A DNA stretch of 64,000 nucleotides from Pseudomonas viridiflava (GTDB taxonomy: Bacteria; Pseudomonadota; Gammaproteobacteria; Pseudomonadales; Pseudomonadaceae): assembly GCF_900590755.1 (NCBI RefSeq), contig NZ_UUOC01000053.1, forward strand, positions 466,052-530,051, given 5' to 3'. Position numbers and translations under genes: made by a program. Below are positions 8,349 through 17,012 of this stretch, one piece after another. The stretch's first letter is position 1, and every line of letters starts with the position of its first letter. A model generated the notes under the pieces. The model saw only the letters and a list, made by a program, of their open reading frames with translations, had not been told where the DNA came from and ran no database searches.

Positions 8349-8516
8349 TCTCAAGAACAACACTGGATGCCGGCCTGCGACAGCACGCCGCAGGCTGAAA
8401 AAATCAGGCGGATTTTTGTCGAAAAACCTCAAGCCGACCAGCGCCGGGCCGATAACCCATTCATAGGAAGCTGTTTACCGCTCCCCGCGGCAGAGCACTT
8501 ATTGCAGAAGGTTCAT

Positions 8517-9416
8517 ATGTCCACCAAAAACGTCCGAGCAGATTCACTTTCGCTGCTGCTGTTCACGTTACGTAGCGGCAAATTGATGGCGATCAACTTG
8601 CTTAAAGTCAGCGAAATCATCCCCTGCCCCGCTCTGACACGCCTGCCTGAATCTCACCCACACGTCAAAGGCGTTGCCACGTTGCGCGGCGCTTCGTTGT
8701 CGGTGATTGATCTGAGTCGCGCCATCGGTGAGCGCCCGCTGGAAGATCCGGACGGCGGCTGCCTGATCGTCACCGACGTCAGCCGCTCCAAACAGGGCCT
8801 GCATGTGCAGGCCGTGAGCAAGATCGTGCACTGCCTTACCACCGATATTCGTCCACCGCCCTATGGCGCCAGTAACAAGTCGTTCATCACCGGTGTCACT
8901 CAGGTCGATGGCACGCTGGTGCAGGTGCTGGATATCGAGAAAGTCATCCACGGTATCGCCCCGGCCAGAATCGAAACCAACGCTGATGAGCTGTCCATGG
9001 AAGATGCCGAAGTGCTGTCCAAGACCCGGATTCTGGTGGTCGATGACAGCCAGGTCGCCTTGCAACAATCGCTGATCACCTTGCGTAACCTCGGCCTGGA
9101 CTGCCACACCGCCCGCAGCGCCAAGGAAGCCATCGATGTCCTGCTGGAGCTGCAAGGCTCGCCTGCGCAGATCAACCTGCTGGTGTCCGATATCGAAATG
9201 TCGGAGATGGACGGCTACGCGCTGACTCGGACATTGCGCGAAACCCCTGACTTCCAGCACCTGTACATTTTGCTGCACACCTCTCTGGACAGCGCCATGA
9301 ACAGCGAAAAAGCCAAGCTCGCCGGGGCGGACGCGGTTCTGACCAAGTTCTCGTCGCCTGAACTGACCAAATGCCTGATCGTTGCAGCCCAGACCATCGA
9401 AGCCCAGGCATCGTGA
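8517..9416 (+). CDS. cheV: CheV-type chemotaxis coupling protein (CheW-receiver fusion)
   Basis: A 299-residue cytoplasmic protein with an N-terminal CheW domain (about 10-160, LFTLRSGKLMAINLLKVSEII and GVATLRGASLSVIDL) and a C-terminal receiver domain (about 170-295). The receiver keeps VVDDSQ, the acceptor Asp in LLVSDIEMSEMDGY and the Lys of VLTKFSS. CheV proteins couple chemoreceptors to CheA and are tuned by phosphorylation. The start MSTKNVRADS at 8517 has AGAAGG upstream. No other chemotaxis gene is nearby, so it is a stand-alone copy. Confidence 0.9.
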   Translation: MSTKNVRADSLSLLLFTLRSGKLMAINLLKVSEIIPCPALTRLPESHPHVKGVATLRGASLSVIDLSRAIGERPLEDPDGGCLIVTDVSRSKQGLHVQAVSKIVHCLTTDIRPPPYGASNKSFITGVTQVDGTLVQVLDIEKVIHGIAPARIETNADELSMEDAEVLSKTRILVVDDSQVALQQSLITLRNLGLDCHTARSAKEAIDVLLELQGSPAQINLLVSDIEMSEMDGYALTRTLRETPDFQHLYILLHTSLDSAMNSEKAKLAGADAVLTKFSSPELTKCLIVAAQTIEAQAS

Positions 9417-9973
9417 ACAGCCATTCGCCCACCCAGCATGCGAGGACTGATGCTGTTACAGACAGAATCGGCGGCTCTGCCCGGCATTGCTGGCTGATGC
9501 GCCGGGATCTGCATCTGCCGTCGCCCGCTATTTTCTGGGCGGGCCATATGAGGCCCCAGGCGTTCAGCATTGAACTGGCCAGCGAGGCGCATCGCTTGCT
9601 GGTCCAGAGTTACACCGGCCAAACTTACAACGGCCAGCACGATGACATACCTGACTACCAGACCTGGCTCACAGCCCTGCAAACCGATCCCGAATACAAC
9701 CCGGACTTGTGCTACACAGCCTGGGATGATCAGGGCATGGTGGGCTTCGTTCAGGGCTGGACCAGCGCGTTCATCAGGGACCTTGTAGTGCATCCACGCG
9801 CCCGCCATCAAGGCATCGGCCTGAATCTGCTTAGCCATGTGTTCGAGATTTTTCGTCAGCGCAAAGAAGCCTGGGTCGACCTCAAAGTCATGGAGAACAA
9901 CTTCTCCGCTCGCTGCCTGTATGAGAAAGCCGGCATGCGTTACGTCCAGCGCCTGGAAATCGACCCGCGCTGA
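9413..9973 (+). CDS. GNAT-family N-acetyltransferase
   Basis: The C-terminal half has the GNAT fold: acetyl-CoA motif A is seen in IRDLVVHPRARHQGIGLNLL (R-x-x-G-x-G/A pattern), followed by a motif B-like segment (NFSARCLYEKAGM). Substrate is unknown. Two starts are possible: GTG at 9413, overlapping the cheV stop codon as GTGA, or ATG at 9497, which trims 28 residues. I list the overlapping start because this suggests coupling, but the first 40 residues look poorly conserved in character. The protein would be 186 or 158 residues. Confidence 0.8.
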   Translation: MNSHSPTQHARTDAVTDRIGGSARHCWLMRRDLHLPSPAIFWAGHMRPQAFSIELASEAHRLLVQSYTGQTYNGQHDDIPDYQTWLTALQTDPEYNPDLCYTAWDDQGMVGFVQGWTSAFIRDLVVHPRARHQGIGLNLLSHVFEIFRQRKEAWVDLKVMENNFSARCLYEKAGMRYVQRLEIDPR

Positions 9974-10015
9974 TCTGGCATACTCCGGGCATACACGATG
10001 CTCTTGGAGAATGGA

Positions 10016-10348
10016 ATGAAGCTCACCAGCCTGAAACTCACCAGCCTGTTTGTGCTTGCGTTGGCAGCTGCCAGCCAGGCCAATGCGTCCACCACCGATG
10101 CGTGGAAAGCGCTGGACAAAGCCGTGGTCGACAGCTGCATGAAGGCCAGCCAACTCAAGGAAGTCCGCGCGGTCGGTAAAGCCGGATTCGACGACAGCGT
10201 TGGCTACGAAGCCTTGATGCTCAGAGGCCGTTACCCTCAGCCCCACATGAAAAATCAACCCGGCGCCGAGCTGTGCCTGTTCAATCGTCACAGCAAAAAA
10301 GCCACTGTCACCGAGTGGAATGAACAAATGGGCGCGCCAAAAAAATAG
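10016..10348 (+). CDS. Small exported protein of unknown function
   Basis: A 110-residue protein with a clear signal peptide (MKLTSLKLTSLFVLALAAASQANA, cleavage after about residue 24-26). The mature part has two Cys (VVDSCMKAS and AELCLFN) that could form a periplasmic disulfide. The start has GGAG just upstream. I do not recognise a family. It follows the GNAT gene by 42 nt in the same direction. Confidence 0.7.
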   Translation: MKLTSLKLTSLFVLALAAASQANASTTDAWKALDKAVVDSCMKASQLKEVRAVGKAGFDDSVGYEALMLRGRYPQPHMKNQPGAELCLFNRHSKKATVTEWNEQMGAPKK

Positions 10349-10452
10349 TCGTTAACCACTGGCGTAATCCTTGCTTCAAATCCTGTCTCAGCCAGACAGG
10401 CAGCCTTAGCCTTTGCGGTGTCTGGCGTACGTTTTGACGGATTTGAATCGTA

Positions 10453-11205
10453 ATGAATACGCGCTTTTCATGCGTCGGTTGCGGCAGCTGCTGCACCGAC
10501 CATCATGTGCCTCTGACCCTCGGCGAAGCCCTGCAATGGGCGGTCGACGGCGGTTCATTGATTGTCCTGACCGAAGCTTTTCTGGCTGATGGTTATGGCG
10601 TTGCGGCCGAGCAATTGACTCACGCCACACGCCGCTCGACAGTCGTGCAGAGCGGCTCGACTCAAGCCCACGTCGCCATCACCTTTGCCGCCTACAACGT
10701 CGGCCCTTGCCGGAATCTTGACGCAGAAAAGCTCTGTCGCATCTATGAGCGACGGCCGCTGGTATGTCGGATTTATCCGATGGAAATCAATCCGCATATT
10801 CCCCTGCGCCCGGAAGCCAAGGACTGCCCTCCCGAATCCTGGGATCAGGGCCCGGAAATGATCATTGGTGGCAAGTTGGTAGACACGGAGTTGAGTCGCC
10901 TGATCGAGCAATCTCGTCAGGCCGACCGGGAAGACATCGCCACCAAGGAAGCCATCTGCCAGCGGCTGGGCATCCGCGCCACGGCACTGAAGGGCAATGG
11001 ATTTGTTGCGTATCTACCGGATATGGACGCCTTCGCCACAGCGGTCATGGATGTTGTCGACGGCGTAGAGCCGCCACAAGCCGATAACGGCTGGAGCTTC
11101 CATGTGGCGGGCGAGACGGTGGTGAGCACCTTGCAACGGGCCGGTGCCCGACTGACAACCGGGGAACCGGCGGGGTATATGTTTATACCGTTGCAGGCAG
11201 GGTGA
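10453..11205 (+). CDS. YkgJ-family cysteine-cluster protein
   Basis: A 250-residue cytoplasmic protein with the YkgJ (CxxCxxCC-type) metal-binding pattern: FSCVGCGSCCTDH near the N terminus, then GPCRNL, LCRIYERRPLVCRIYP and AKDCPPE. These cysteines are typical of the UPF0153/YkgJ family, which is predicted to bind Zn or an Fe-S cluster; the biochemical role is not established. The C-terminal 110 residues look less conserved. It starts ATGAATACGCGC, 104 nt after the preceding gene, so it may be transcribed separately. Confidence 0.85.
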   Translation: MNTRFSCVGCGSCCTDHHVPLTLGEALQWAVDGGSLIVLTEAFLADGYGVAAEQLTHATRRSTVVQSGSTQAHVAITFAAYNVGPCRNLDAEKLCRIYERRPLVCRIYPMEINPHIPLRPEAKDCPPESWDQGPEMIIGGKLVDTELSRLIEQSRQADREDIATKEAICQRLGIRATALKGNGFVAYLPDMDAFATAVMDVVDGVEPPQADNGWSFHVAGETVVSTLQRAGARLTTGEPAGYMFIPLQAG

Positions 11206-11234
11206 TTCATCGCACCAGCCATACAACGGCACCG

Positions 11235-11323
11235 GTGGGACCGGCTTTAGCCGGGAAGAGGCCAGATCAGTCGCTGAAGTTCGGCGCCTGAAATGCAGCA
11301 TTCCCGGCTAAAGCCGGTCCCAC
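11235..11323. repeat. REPIN-like inverted repeat (family A)
   Basis: GTGGGACCGGCTTTAGCCGG and its reverse complement bracket about 45 bp of variable sequence. It lies between two convergent genes and may help end transcripts. Confidence 0.85.
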
Positions 11324-11340
11324 TTCAGCGCTATACCGGC

Positions 11341-11565
11341 TTAACGCTTACCCATCGACTTGCGCGTGCCATGTGGCGCGGCGCCGGGGATTTTGTTGTG
11401 GCCGTGCTTGTTCGACTTCTGGTAGTACGGCTGGTCTTTCTTGGCCTGGGCCAGTTCACCCGGCTTGAACGGGAAGCTGAATGCAGGGATTGCCGCTTTG
11501 GCTTCAGGAGCCGCATCTTCGGCGACGACTGTTTCGGGAGCGGATGTTGGGTTAATGGAAGTCAT
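11341..11565 (-). CDS. Small conserved basic-tailed hypothetical protein
   Basis: A 74-residue protein with an Ala/Glu-rich N terminus and a strongly charged C terminus (QPYYQKSNKHGHNKIPGAAP, ending RKSMGKR). No signal peptide or transmembrane segment is visible. The tail resembles a conserved Pseudomonas hypothetical, but I cannot name a function. A GGAG-type ribosome site (GGGAGGCTCC region read as GGAGCCTCCC on the plus strand) lies just upstream of the ATG. Confidence 0.6.
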   Translation of the reverse strand: MTSINPTSAPETVVAEDAAPEAKAAIPAFSFPFKPGELAQAKKDQPYYQKSNKHGHNKIPGAAPHGTRKSMGKR

Positions 11566-11666
11566 GGGAGGCTCCAGAAAGTGGAATCAGTCGTCGAAAG
11601 GCCGCGCAGCATACCTGAATCATTTGCGACACGCCTGCACAGCCCCTCACCTCCCATCGGCTGATT

Positions 11667-12782
11667 CTATTTATAAAACAGATCCACCATCATCTCAGCC
11701 TCGAAAGGCCCCGCTTTCGGGGTTTGCGTCTGCCATACCAGCTCAGCGTTGAAGTCGACACTGGCAGCCTTGGTGTCACCCAGCAGATCCGCCAGATGAA
11801 ACGGCTCGTTGTAACGAATGATCGACTCATCCCGGCTGCTGACGATGCGAATGCCGACCCCGTTGTTGGCGGCTGGAATCAGATAATCGCCGATCACGCT
11901 GCCCGTGACAGGCTTGAAGCGCGCCCCCAGGCTGAAGGGTGAATCGCAATCGCGACGGGTCACCAGCGAGAACGGTCGGCGCTCGACCACTTTGCCCACT
12001 GCCACCTGCTGAATGCCGACATTGCCGAACTCTACATTCTGCGGCAACACCTGCAGCTCGGCATCACAGGCCACAAAACGCAGGCCGCTCAGGTTGTTGA
12101 CCTGATAACCGAGGCTGGCACCCGGCACAGGATTGAGCCCTGCCCCGCTGTCGAGCTGGAACACCCGGTAATCCTGTAAGTCACTGGCGACCCCGGAAGG
12201 CGGCGTAGGTCCGAATTTCTGAATGAACACCGAAAACGCCAGATTGAAGCGGACTTTTGGACAGGCGCCGATATTTGCCTCCCCTTCATGACACACCGGT
12301 AAAAAGTGCCCGGTACGGATACGCCCGCTGCTTTGCAGATGGTCGATGCCAGCCAGGGTCACACCGGCACGAATCCCCTGGCCGACTTGCCGGTTGTCAG
12401 GGTTGATGTAGATAAAGATCTCTTCCTGGATGGCTGGCATCCCGTCCTTGGCGCACTCCACCTGAAGATCCAGCCGCTCGGAGCGCCAGACGACATCACC
12501 CTCGGGCGCATTTGCAGGGATGGCGACGCTGCTGCCCAGATCAGCATGAAGAGTTGTCTCCCCTGAACCCTGAGTGTTGCAGACCAGCGCGAAGCAGGTT
12601 GCGGGGGTGAACAGCAACGCCAGCAACAATGCCCGCGCTGAAGGCAATACGTGGGAGCGAGCTTGCTCGCGAAGAGGCCGGGACATCCGACGACGATACG
12701 GCGCCTGATATGACGCCTTCGCGAGCAAGCTCGCTCCCACAGAATCCCCATTCGCGAGTAGATGTTTTTTAAGAATGTTCAT
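11667..12782 (-). CDS. Fimbrial tip adhesin-like protein with a REPIN in its leader
   Basis: Last gene of the chaperone-usher cluster, 371 residues. After a hydrophobic export segment (ARALLLALLFTPATCFA, about 49-65) comes a Cys-containing region (LVCNTQGSGETT) and a C-terminal pilin-like domain ending in MMVDLFYK, as in FimH/CupA6-type tip proteins. The ATG at 12782 overlaps the chaperone stop codon (TGATG), which supports this start. Codons 15-44 are encoded by a 90-bp REPIN, pushing the hydrophobic core about 30 residues from that start. An alternative ATG at 12686, inside the repeat, would give a normal-looking signal peptide (MSRPLREQARSHVLPSARAL). Confidence 0.8.
   Translation of the reverse strand: MNILKKHLLANGDSVGASLLAKASYQAPYRRRMSRPLREQARSHVLPSARALLLALLFTPATCFALVCNTQGSGETTLHADLGSSVAIPANAPEGDVVWRSERLDLQVECAKDGMPAIQEEIFIYINPDNRQVGQGIRAGVTLAGIDHLQSSGRIRTGHFLPVCHEGEANIGACPKVRFNLAFSVFIQKFGPTPPSGVASDLQDYRVFQLDSGAGLNPVPGASLGYQVNNLSGLRFVACDAELQVLPQNVEFGNVGIQQVAVGKVVERRPFSLVTRRDCDSPFSLGARFKPVTGSVIGDYLIPAANNGVGIRIVSSRDESIIRYNEPFHLADLLGDTKAASVDFNAELVWQTQTPKAGPFEAEMMVDLFYK
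12651..12740. repeat. REPIN (family C) inside the fimbrial tip gene
   Basis: GTGGGAGCGAGCTTGCTCGC and its reverse complement delimit exactly 90 bp (30 codons), so the reading frame is kept. It lies between codon 14 and codon 45 of the tip gene. All other REPIN copies in this window are intergenic. Confidence 0.85.
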
Positions 12783-13510
12783 CAGCAGTCCTTTTGCCGG
12801 TATTCGGTGGTGTTGGATTGATCGCCTGTGGCCTGGGCGCAGTAGCGGTGCAGGCCGCCGTAGTCGTTCAGTGCCTGGAAGGACAGGCCCACGGCGCCAA
12901 TAGAGGCCGGAACCGGCATCTCATGGCTGGCACCCGGCGCCAGCAGCAGGTAATCAATGGCGACAACGTCACCCAACCGCACATCCTGTATCGCGGCATG
13001 GAACGACGTGGGATTGCTCACCCGCAGCGCAGCGTTCGCCAGGGTCCAGCGCAGACGTTGGGGCGTTTGCGCCGGATCGTCGCTCAAGCCCGGCGGGCGA
13101 AAGAACACATTGATGCGCTGACGGATGGCGATACTCAGCTGGTTTGCGCCCGCGACCTTGCGGGGGATTTCCAACACGTAGAGGTGCATCAGGGTTTCGG
13201 CAGTTTGCGGCATGCCCTGGCCCTGATACATCACCCTGAGGGCTTGCTTTGCCTGGGGATCAAGCCGGGACAAATGCGGCGTCAGCACAAATGGCAGGTC
13301 CGGGTCTGATGCCTGCGGGCTGCCATCGACGTTATCCGCAGCGCTCAGCCAGGCCTGGATCAACACCTCGTGATTGCTGCGATTGAGCACTTGCAGGCTT
13401 GCCTCGGCAAAGCGCCCATCAAAGATCAGTCGCGTCCCGGACAATGAAACGGCGGCCAGCGCATTGGCCGCAGACAACAAGAACACCACAAACAAAATGA
13501 ACCGGCTCAT
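12782..13510 (-). CDS. Periplasmic fimbrial chaperone (second copy)
   Basis: PapD/FimC-type chaperone of 242 residues with a signal peptide (MSRFILFVVFLLSAANALA). Family hallmarks are the VSLSGTRLIFDGRFAEAS N-terminal strand, SRLDPQAKQALRVMY around the G1 strand basic patch, and RIRQRINVFFRPPGL. The ATG at 13510 overlaps the usher stop codon as ATGA, so I preferred it to a GTG 6 nt earlier. It probably folds the tip protein encoded next, while the other chaperone serves the major pilin. The C-terminal end has a Cys pair (HRYCAQATG, QKDC). Confidence 0.92.
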   Translation of the reverse strand: MSRFILFVVFLLSAANALAAVSLSGTRLIFDGRFAEASLQVLNRSNHEVLIQAWLSAADNVDGSPQASDPDLPFVLTPHLSRLDPQAKQALRVMYQGQGMPQTAETLMHLYVLEIPRKVAGANQLSIAIRQRINVFFRPPGLSDDPAQTPQRLRWTLANAALRVSNPTSFHAAIQDVRLGDVVAIDYLLLAPGASHEMPVPASIGAVGLSFQALNDYGGLHRYCAQATGDQSNTTEYRQKDC

Positions 13511-16092
13511 TGGCACATCACCTTGATCCGCTCATAAGCCCGCGACGGGTCTTTTTCGGGCAATGTGAAAGCCGCTCGGCAACTTTGATCAGCCCAATTG
13601 ACACGCAACTCCCCCTTATCCTGCTCGCTGAGGACGAGGGCGCGACCGGTCGGGTCGACAATCGCCAGCACTTTGCCGTCGGCATCTTCGACACTGGCGC
13701 CCAGAGGCACGCGGCTGCCATCGGCCTGCACCAGCTCGAATTGCACGCGACGCCCGGTTGCCGCCTTGAAGCGCACCACTGGCATGGCACCCCGACGTGG
13801 CACAACCTGGGTCACGGGGTTATCCAGTTCGACATCGGCGCCCAACTGTCGGGTGTCGAGGCTGATCCAGTTGATTCGATAAGGCTGCGCGTAAGGCAGC
13901 ACGGCATAACCGTTGTCTGCCGTCTCGACATTGCTGAAGCTGCTCAACCCTGCTCCGGCCACGTTCGGCACCTGCACCAGGGCAAAGGTCTCGCCCAGTG
14001 GCTGGCCAAAATTGATCCCGCCGCCATGGACCAGCACCGAACCGGCTGCGCCGAGGCTCAAGGCATCGTAATCGCGGCCCTGACTGTAGCCCGCCTCGAA
14101 ACGCCCATAAGGGCGAATAGTGTTGATCTTGCCTGAGCCGAAACTGCCGGAGCTGCTGTCATGTCCGGCCTGTACCGAATAGAACGAACTGCGGTCATCA
14201 AGCATCTGTCCGTTGAGGCCCACCTGCGCGTTGTACTCGCCGGAACTGTCGCGCACCCCATTGAACGAAACCCGCGAGGAACTGGCGCTAGAGCCCAGCG
14301 GCATGGTCAGGCTAAGGGCAATACGGTTGTCGCTTTCACTTTGCCCGTTACTATCGGATTCGCGATTGCTTTCCAGCGACAGACTGTAATTGAGGGTGCG
14401 CCAGGCTGCGTTGTACGCCAGGTAAAACTGCCGGGTTTTCCCGGTTTCATTCCAGTAACGCTGCTCGGATGCCGTCAGGCTCAAACTGCCGGACTGCTCT
14501 GGCAGCGCCTGGGTAACATTCAGCTCCAGACGATCTTTGGCCCGGCCATTGAATGATCGGCGCAGACGCTCGCTCGTCGCCTCGACATGGTCGTTGAGCG
14601 TGCGGTATTGCTCGGTGGAATAGCGATAACCGGCCACCGCGAAGGTGGTGCTGGTGACGTCCAGCGTGTTGGCATAGCGCAAGCGCAGGCTGTGCCCGGT
14701 ATGGCTCTGGTGATCGGTATCGCTGATCGACCGGGTCAGGTCGGCCGACAACGCACCCAGACCGGTATTGACCCCGGCCCCCAGATTACCGGCCTGATAA
14801 TCCTGCGCCACTTGCAGCCCGCCAAACCCGGTGATGCGCTCCGTCACCCCGTAGATCAGCGCGGCACTGGCAAAGGTCGGGGTTGCCGAATCATCGCTGG
14901 CATTGTCGACCTGCCCCAGCGCCAGGCTATGGCGCCAGGCACCGACAGGAACCATGATCGGCAGCGATGCATAAGCCTGAGTGAACGAGCGGCGCCGACC
15001 GTCCGCTTCGATAATCGTCACTTGCAGATCGCCATTGGAACCGCTGGGGTAGATGTCGTTGATCTCGAACGGGCCCGGCGACACGTTGCCGCTGTACAGC
15101 AAGTAACCGTTCTGGCGCACTTCAACCGAAGCGTTGGTTTCCGCGATGCCACGGATCACCGGCGCATAGGTGCGTTCGCTGTCGGGCAACATGGCGTCGT
15201 CGGAACTCAGGCCAACGCCGCGATAACGCACGCTGTCGAAAACCTGCGAATCGGTGAAGGTTTCACCCAGGGTCAGCTGACTGTGCAGCGGGTTGATGTC
15301 GCGCTGTAGATAAGTGCGGTTACTGCGAAAGCGGTAGTCCTGCTTGTCACCGTAAACCAGCGATGATTCATTGCGCAGCCGCCATGCACCCAGGTTCAGG
15401 CCGTTGCGCAAACTCAGGTAATACTGTTCGGAATCCTGCCGCTGATTGCTGCGCCGCGCGGCGTTGAACGCATAGTTGACGAACCCCACCGGTTCGCCTT
15501 CGTCCCACAGATCAGGCGGCACATAACCTCGGGCGCTGCGCTGCATGACGGCTTGCGGCACGCTGATGTTCAGGCGTAGCGCGTTGGGCTGATAGTCGAC
15601 CCTGGCGAACTCGACGCGGGCGGGTAAGTCGAAACAGGCCTGGGGATCTTGCGGGGCTGAATCCGCCTGAACACGATCCGGATCAAGCCCGAAGGCTTGC
15701 AGCATTTCCAGGGTCAGGCAGGGCTCGATACGTCCTGATTGCGGGTTGCTGGCAAACAGGATATCGCGGCGCCCGCTCAAGGCGCGATTGACATAAATAT
15801 CCACCCGGTACGTACCGGGAAGCAGGCTGTTGGCGCGCAGAAACTCGGTCAGCTCAGGCGGCTGATCACTGCCCTGGATGAATGCCGTATTGAATTTCAC
15901 CGGGGTAGCCGGAGCATTCTCTACAGCCAGGGCGATTACTGGCAGCAATTGCGCAATGCCAAACACAACAAGCCTGCGCCGGAATGTCGGCCTGGAACTC
16001 TTTGCCAGCAGCAGGATGGACCCCGGAGTTGACTCCCCAATGTTTTTATAAAGCCATTCCATTAGCTGTTTTCCACTCGATTCAAAAAGCAC
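13507..16092 (-). CDS. Outer-membrane fimbrial usher
   Basis: FimD/PapC-type usher of 861 residues that secretes and assembles subunits across the outer membrane. It has the N-terminal chaperone-binding region (FNTAFIQGSDQPPELTEFL, PGTYRVDIYVN), the large 24-strand barrel with plug, and the C-terminal domain with its Cys pair (SCRAAFTL, VMCQ). The listed start is GTG at 16092, preceded by AAGGG; ATG at 16062 is an alternative. Both leave a long, Ser/Lys/Arg-rich n-region before the hydrophobic core LVVFGIAQLLPVIALA, so the export signal is unusual in length. Confidence 0.95.
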   Translation of the reverse strand: MLFESSGKQLMEWLYKNIGESTPGSILLLAKSSRPTFRRRLVVFGIAQLLPVIALAVENAPATPVKFNTAFIQGSDQPPELTEFLRANSLLPGTYRVDIYVNRALSGRRDILFASNPQSGRIEPCLTLEMLQAFGLDPDRVQADSAPQDPQACFDLPARVEFARVDYQPNALRLNISVPQAVMQRSARGYVPPDLWDEGEPVGFVNYAFNAARRSNQRQDSEQYYLSLRNGLNLGAWRLRNESSLVYGDKQDYRFRSNRTYLQRDINPLHSQLTLGETFTDSQVFDSVRYRGVGLSSDDAMLPDSERTYAPVIRGIAETNASVEVRQNGYLLYSGNVSPGPFEINDIYPSGSNGDLQVTIIEADGRRRSFTQAYASLPIMVPVGAWRHSLALGQVDNASDDSATPTFASAALIYGVTERITGFGGLQVAQDYQAGNLGAGVNTGLGALSADLTRSISDTDHQSHTGHSLRLRYANTLDVTSTTFAVAGYRYSTEQYRTLNDHVEATSERLRRSFNGRAKDRLELNVTQALPEQSGSLSLTASEQRYWNETGKTRQFYLAYNAAWRTLNYSLSLESNRESDSNGQSESDNRIALSLTMPLGSSASSSRVSFNGVRDSSGEYNAQVGLNGQMLDDRSSFYSVQAGHDSSSGSFGSGKINTIRPYGRFEAGYSQGRDYDALSLGAAGSVLVHGGGINFGQPLGETFALVQVPNVAGAGLSSFSNVETADNGYAVLPYAQPYRINWISLDTRQLGADVELDNPVTQVVPRRGAMPVVRFKAATGRRVQFELVQADGSRVPLGASVEDADGKVLAIVDPTGRALVLSEQDKGELRVNWADQSCRAAFTLPEKDPSRAYERIKVMCQ

Positions 16093-16125
16093 ACCTGAAT
16101 CCCTTTCAGGCAGACATACGACTGC

Positions 16126-16154
16126 GAGCCAAGCCCCATCAAAGGGCGTGGCTC
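16126..16154. other. Stem-loop between first chaperone and usher genes
   Basis: GAGCCAAGCCC and GGGCGTGGCTC form an imperfect stem around a short CATCAAA loop. There is no T run, so it looks like an RNA structure or processing site and not a strong terminator. Confidence 0.45.
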
Positions 16155-16184
16155 AGAACTCGATAAATAATGGCGCCTGGCTCG

Positions 16185-16922
16185 CTAACGCGGTTCCGTC
16201 CGGCCAGCCTGTGCGACGGTGCCGGTTTTCAGCGTGGCCTGATAAGCAACCTGCCCGCCGAAATCATTGATGCTGATGAAGCTCAGATTCAGCCCGGCGC
16301 TATCAACGGCTGACGCCAGCGCAAACTTCAGGCTTTGCCCTGGCGCAATCATCTGGCTGTCCTGATTCAACAGCTGAGCGCTGCCTCGTTGTCCGGCGAT
16401 CCTGACCATTGATACGTGATAAGGGCCGGGATTATCGACCTGCACCGTGTTGTCACCAGCCAATGTCCAGCGCAGTTTTTCAGGCGCTTCGGCTACATCT
16501 CCCACAAGCCCTTGAGGCCGGAAAAACAGTTTGATGCGCTGGCGAATGGCGACCTGCAGGGCGTTTTCCGCCGCAGCCTGAGGAATTTCCTGAACGTTAA
16601 GCCATAGCACCGACTCCCGATCCCTGGGCATGTCGTGGCCGGCATAAATAACCCGCAGCAATTGCCTGCCGTCACCTGACAGCCGCGCCAGTGCCGGGGT
16701 AATTACAAACGGCAAGTTGCTCGCATCGCTATGTTCTGCACTGGGTTCAAGCCAACTCTGAACAAGGATCTCCCCGCTGCCGGTGTTGTACACACCGAAG
16801 CTGACTTCCTTGTCCTCAGCCGGATAAATCACTCTTGTCGTATTAATAATAATGCCCGCTTGCGCGCCACAGCTGAGCACCAACGCCAGCAATGCCGCGA
16901 AACGGTAGAAAAACAAAGACAT
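16185..16922 (-). CDS. Periplasmic fimbrial chaperone (first copy)
   Basis: PapD-like chaperone of 245 residues with signal peptide MSLFFYRFAALLALVLSCGAQA. Conserved features include GIIINTTRVIYPAEDKEVSF, TPALARLSGDGRQLLRVIY and AIRQRIKLFFRPQGL. An in-frame GTG 12 nt upstream (16934) is an alternative start. It directly follows the major pilin gene, separated from it by a GC-rich stem-loop, so it is the likely partner for that pilin. It shares the family plan but is clearly diverged from the second chaperone of the cluster. Confidence 0.92.
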   Translation of the reverse strand: MSLFFYRFAALLALVLSCGAQAGIIINTTRVIYPAEDKEVSFGVYNTGSGEILVQSWLEPSAEHSDASNLPFVITPALARLSGDGRQLLRVIYAGHDMPRDRESVLWLNVQEIPQAAAENALQVAIRQRIKLFFRPQGLVGDVAEAPEKLRWTLAGDNTVQVDNPGPYHVSMVRIAGQRGSAQLLNQDSQMIAPGQSLKFALASAVDSAGLNLSFISINDFGGQVAYQATLKTGTVAQAGRTEPR

Positions 16923-16977
16923 GATGAAATTCACTTCAAGTAAGACGCTTTGATTTAAATGCTCAACGTCAAATAGG

Positions 16978-17006
16978 GGGCGGAGCGAATCGTCCTCGCT
17001 CCGCCC
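16978..17006 (-). other. GC-rich stem-loop right after the major pilin gene
   Basis: GGGCGGAGCGA and TCGCTCCGCCC are perfect 11-bp arms around a 7-nt loop, starting 6 nt past the pilin stop codon. On the minus strand it is followed by CTATTTG, not a T run, so it should protect the pilin mRNA or terminate only part of transcripts. Confidence 0.7.
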
Positions 17007-17012
17007 GGCGTA

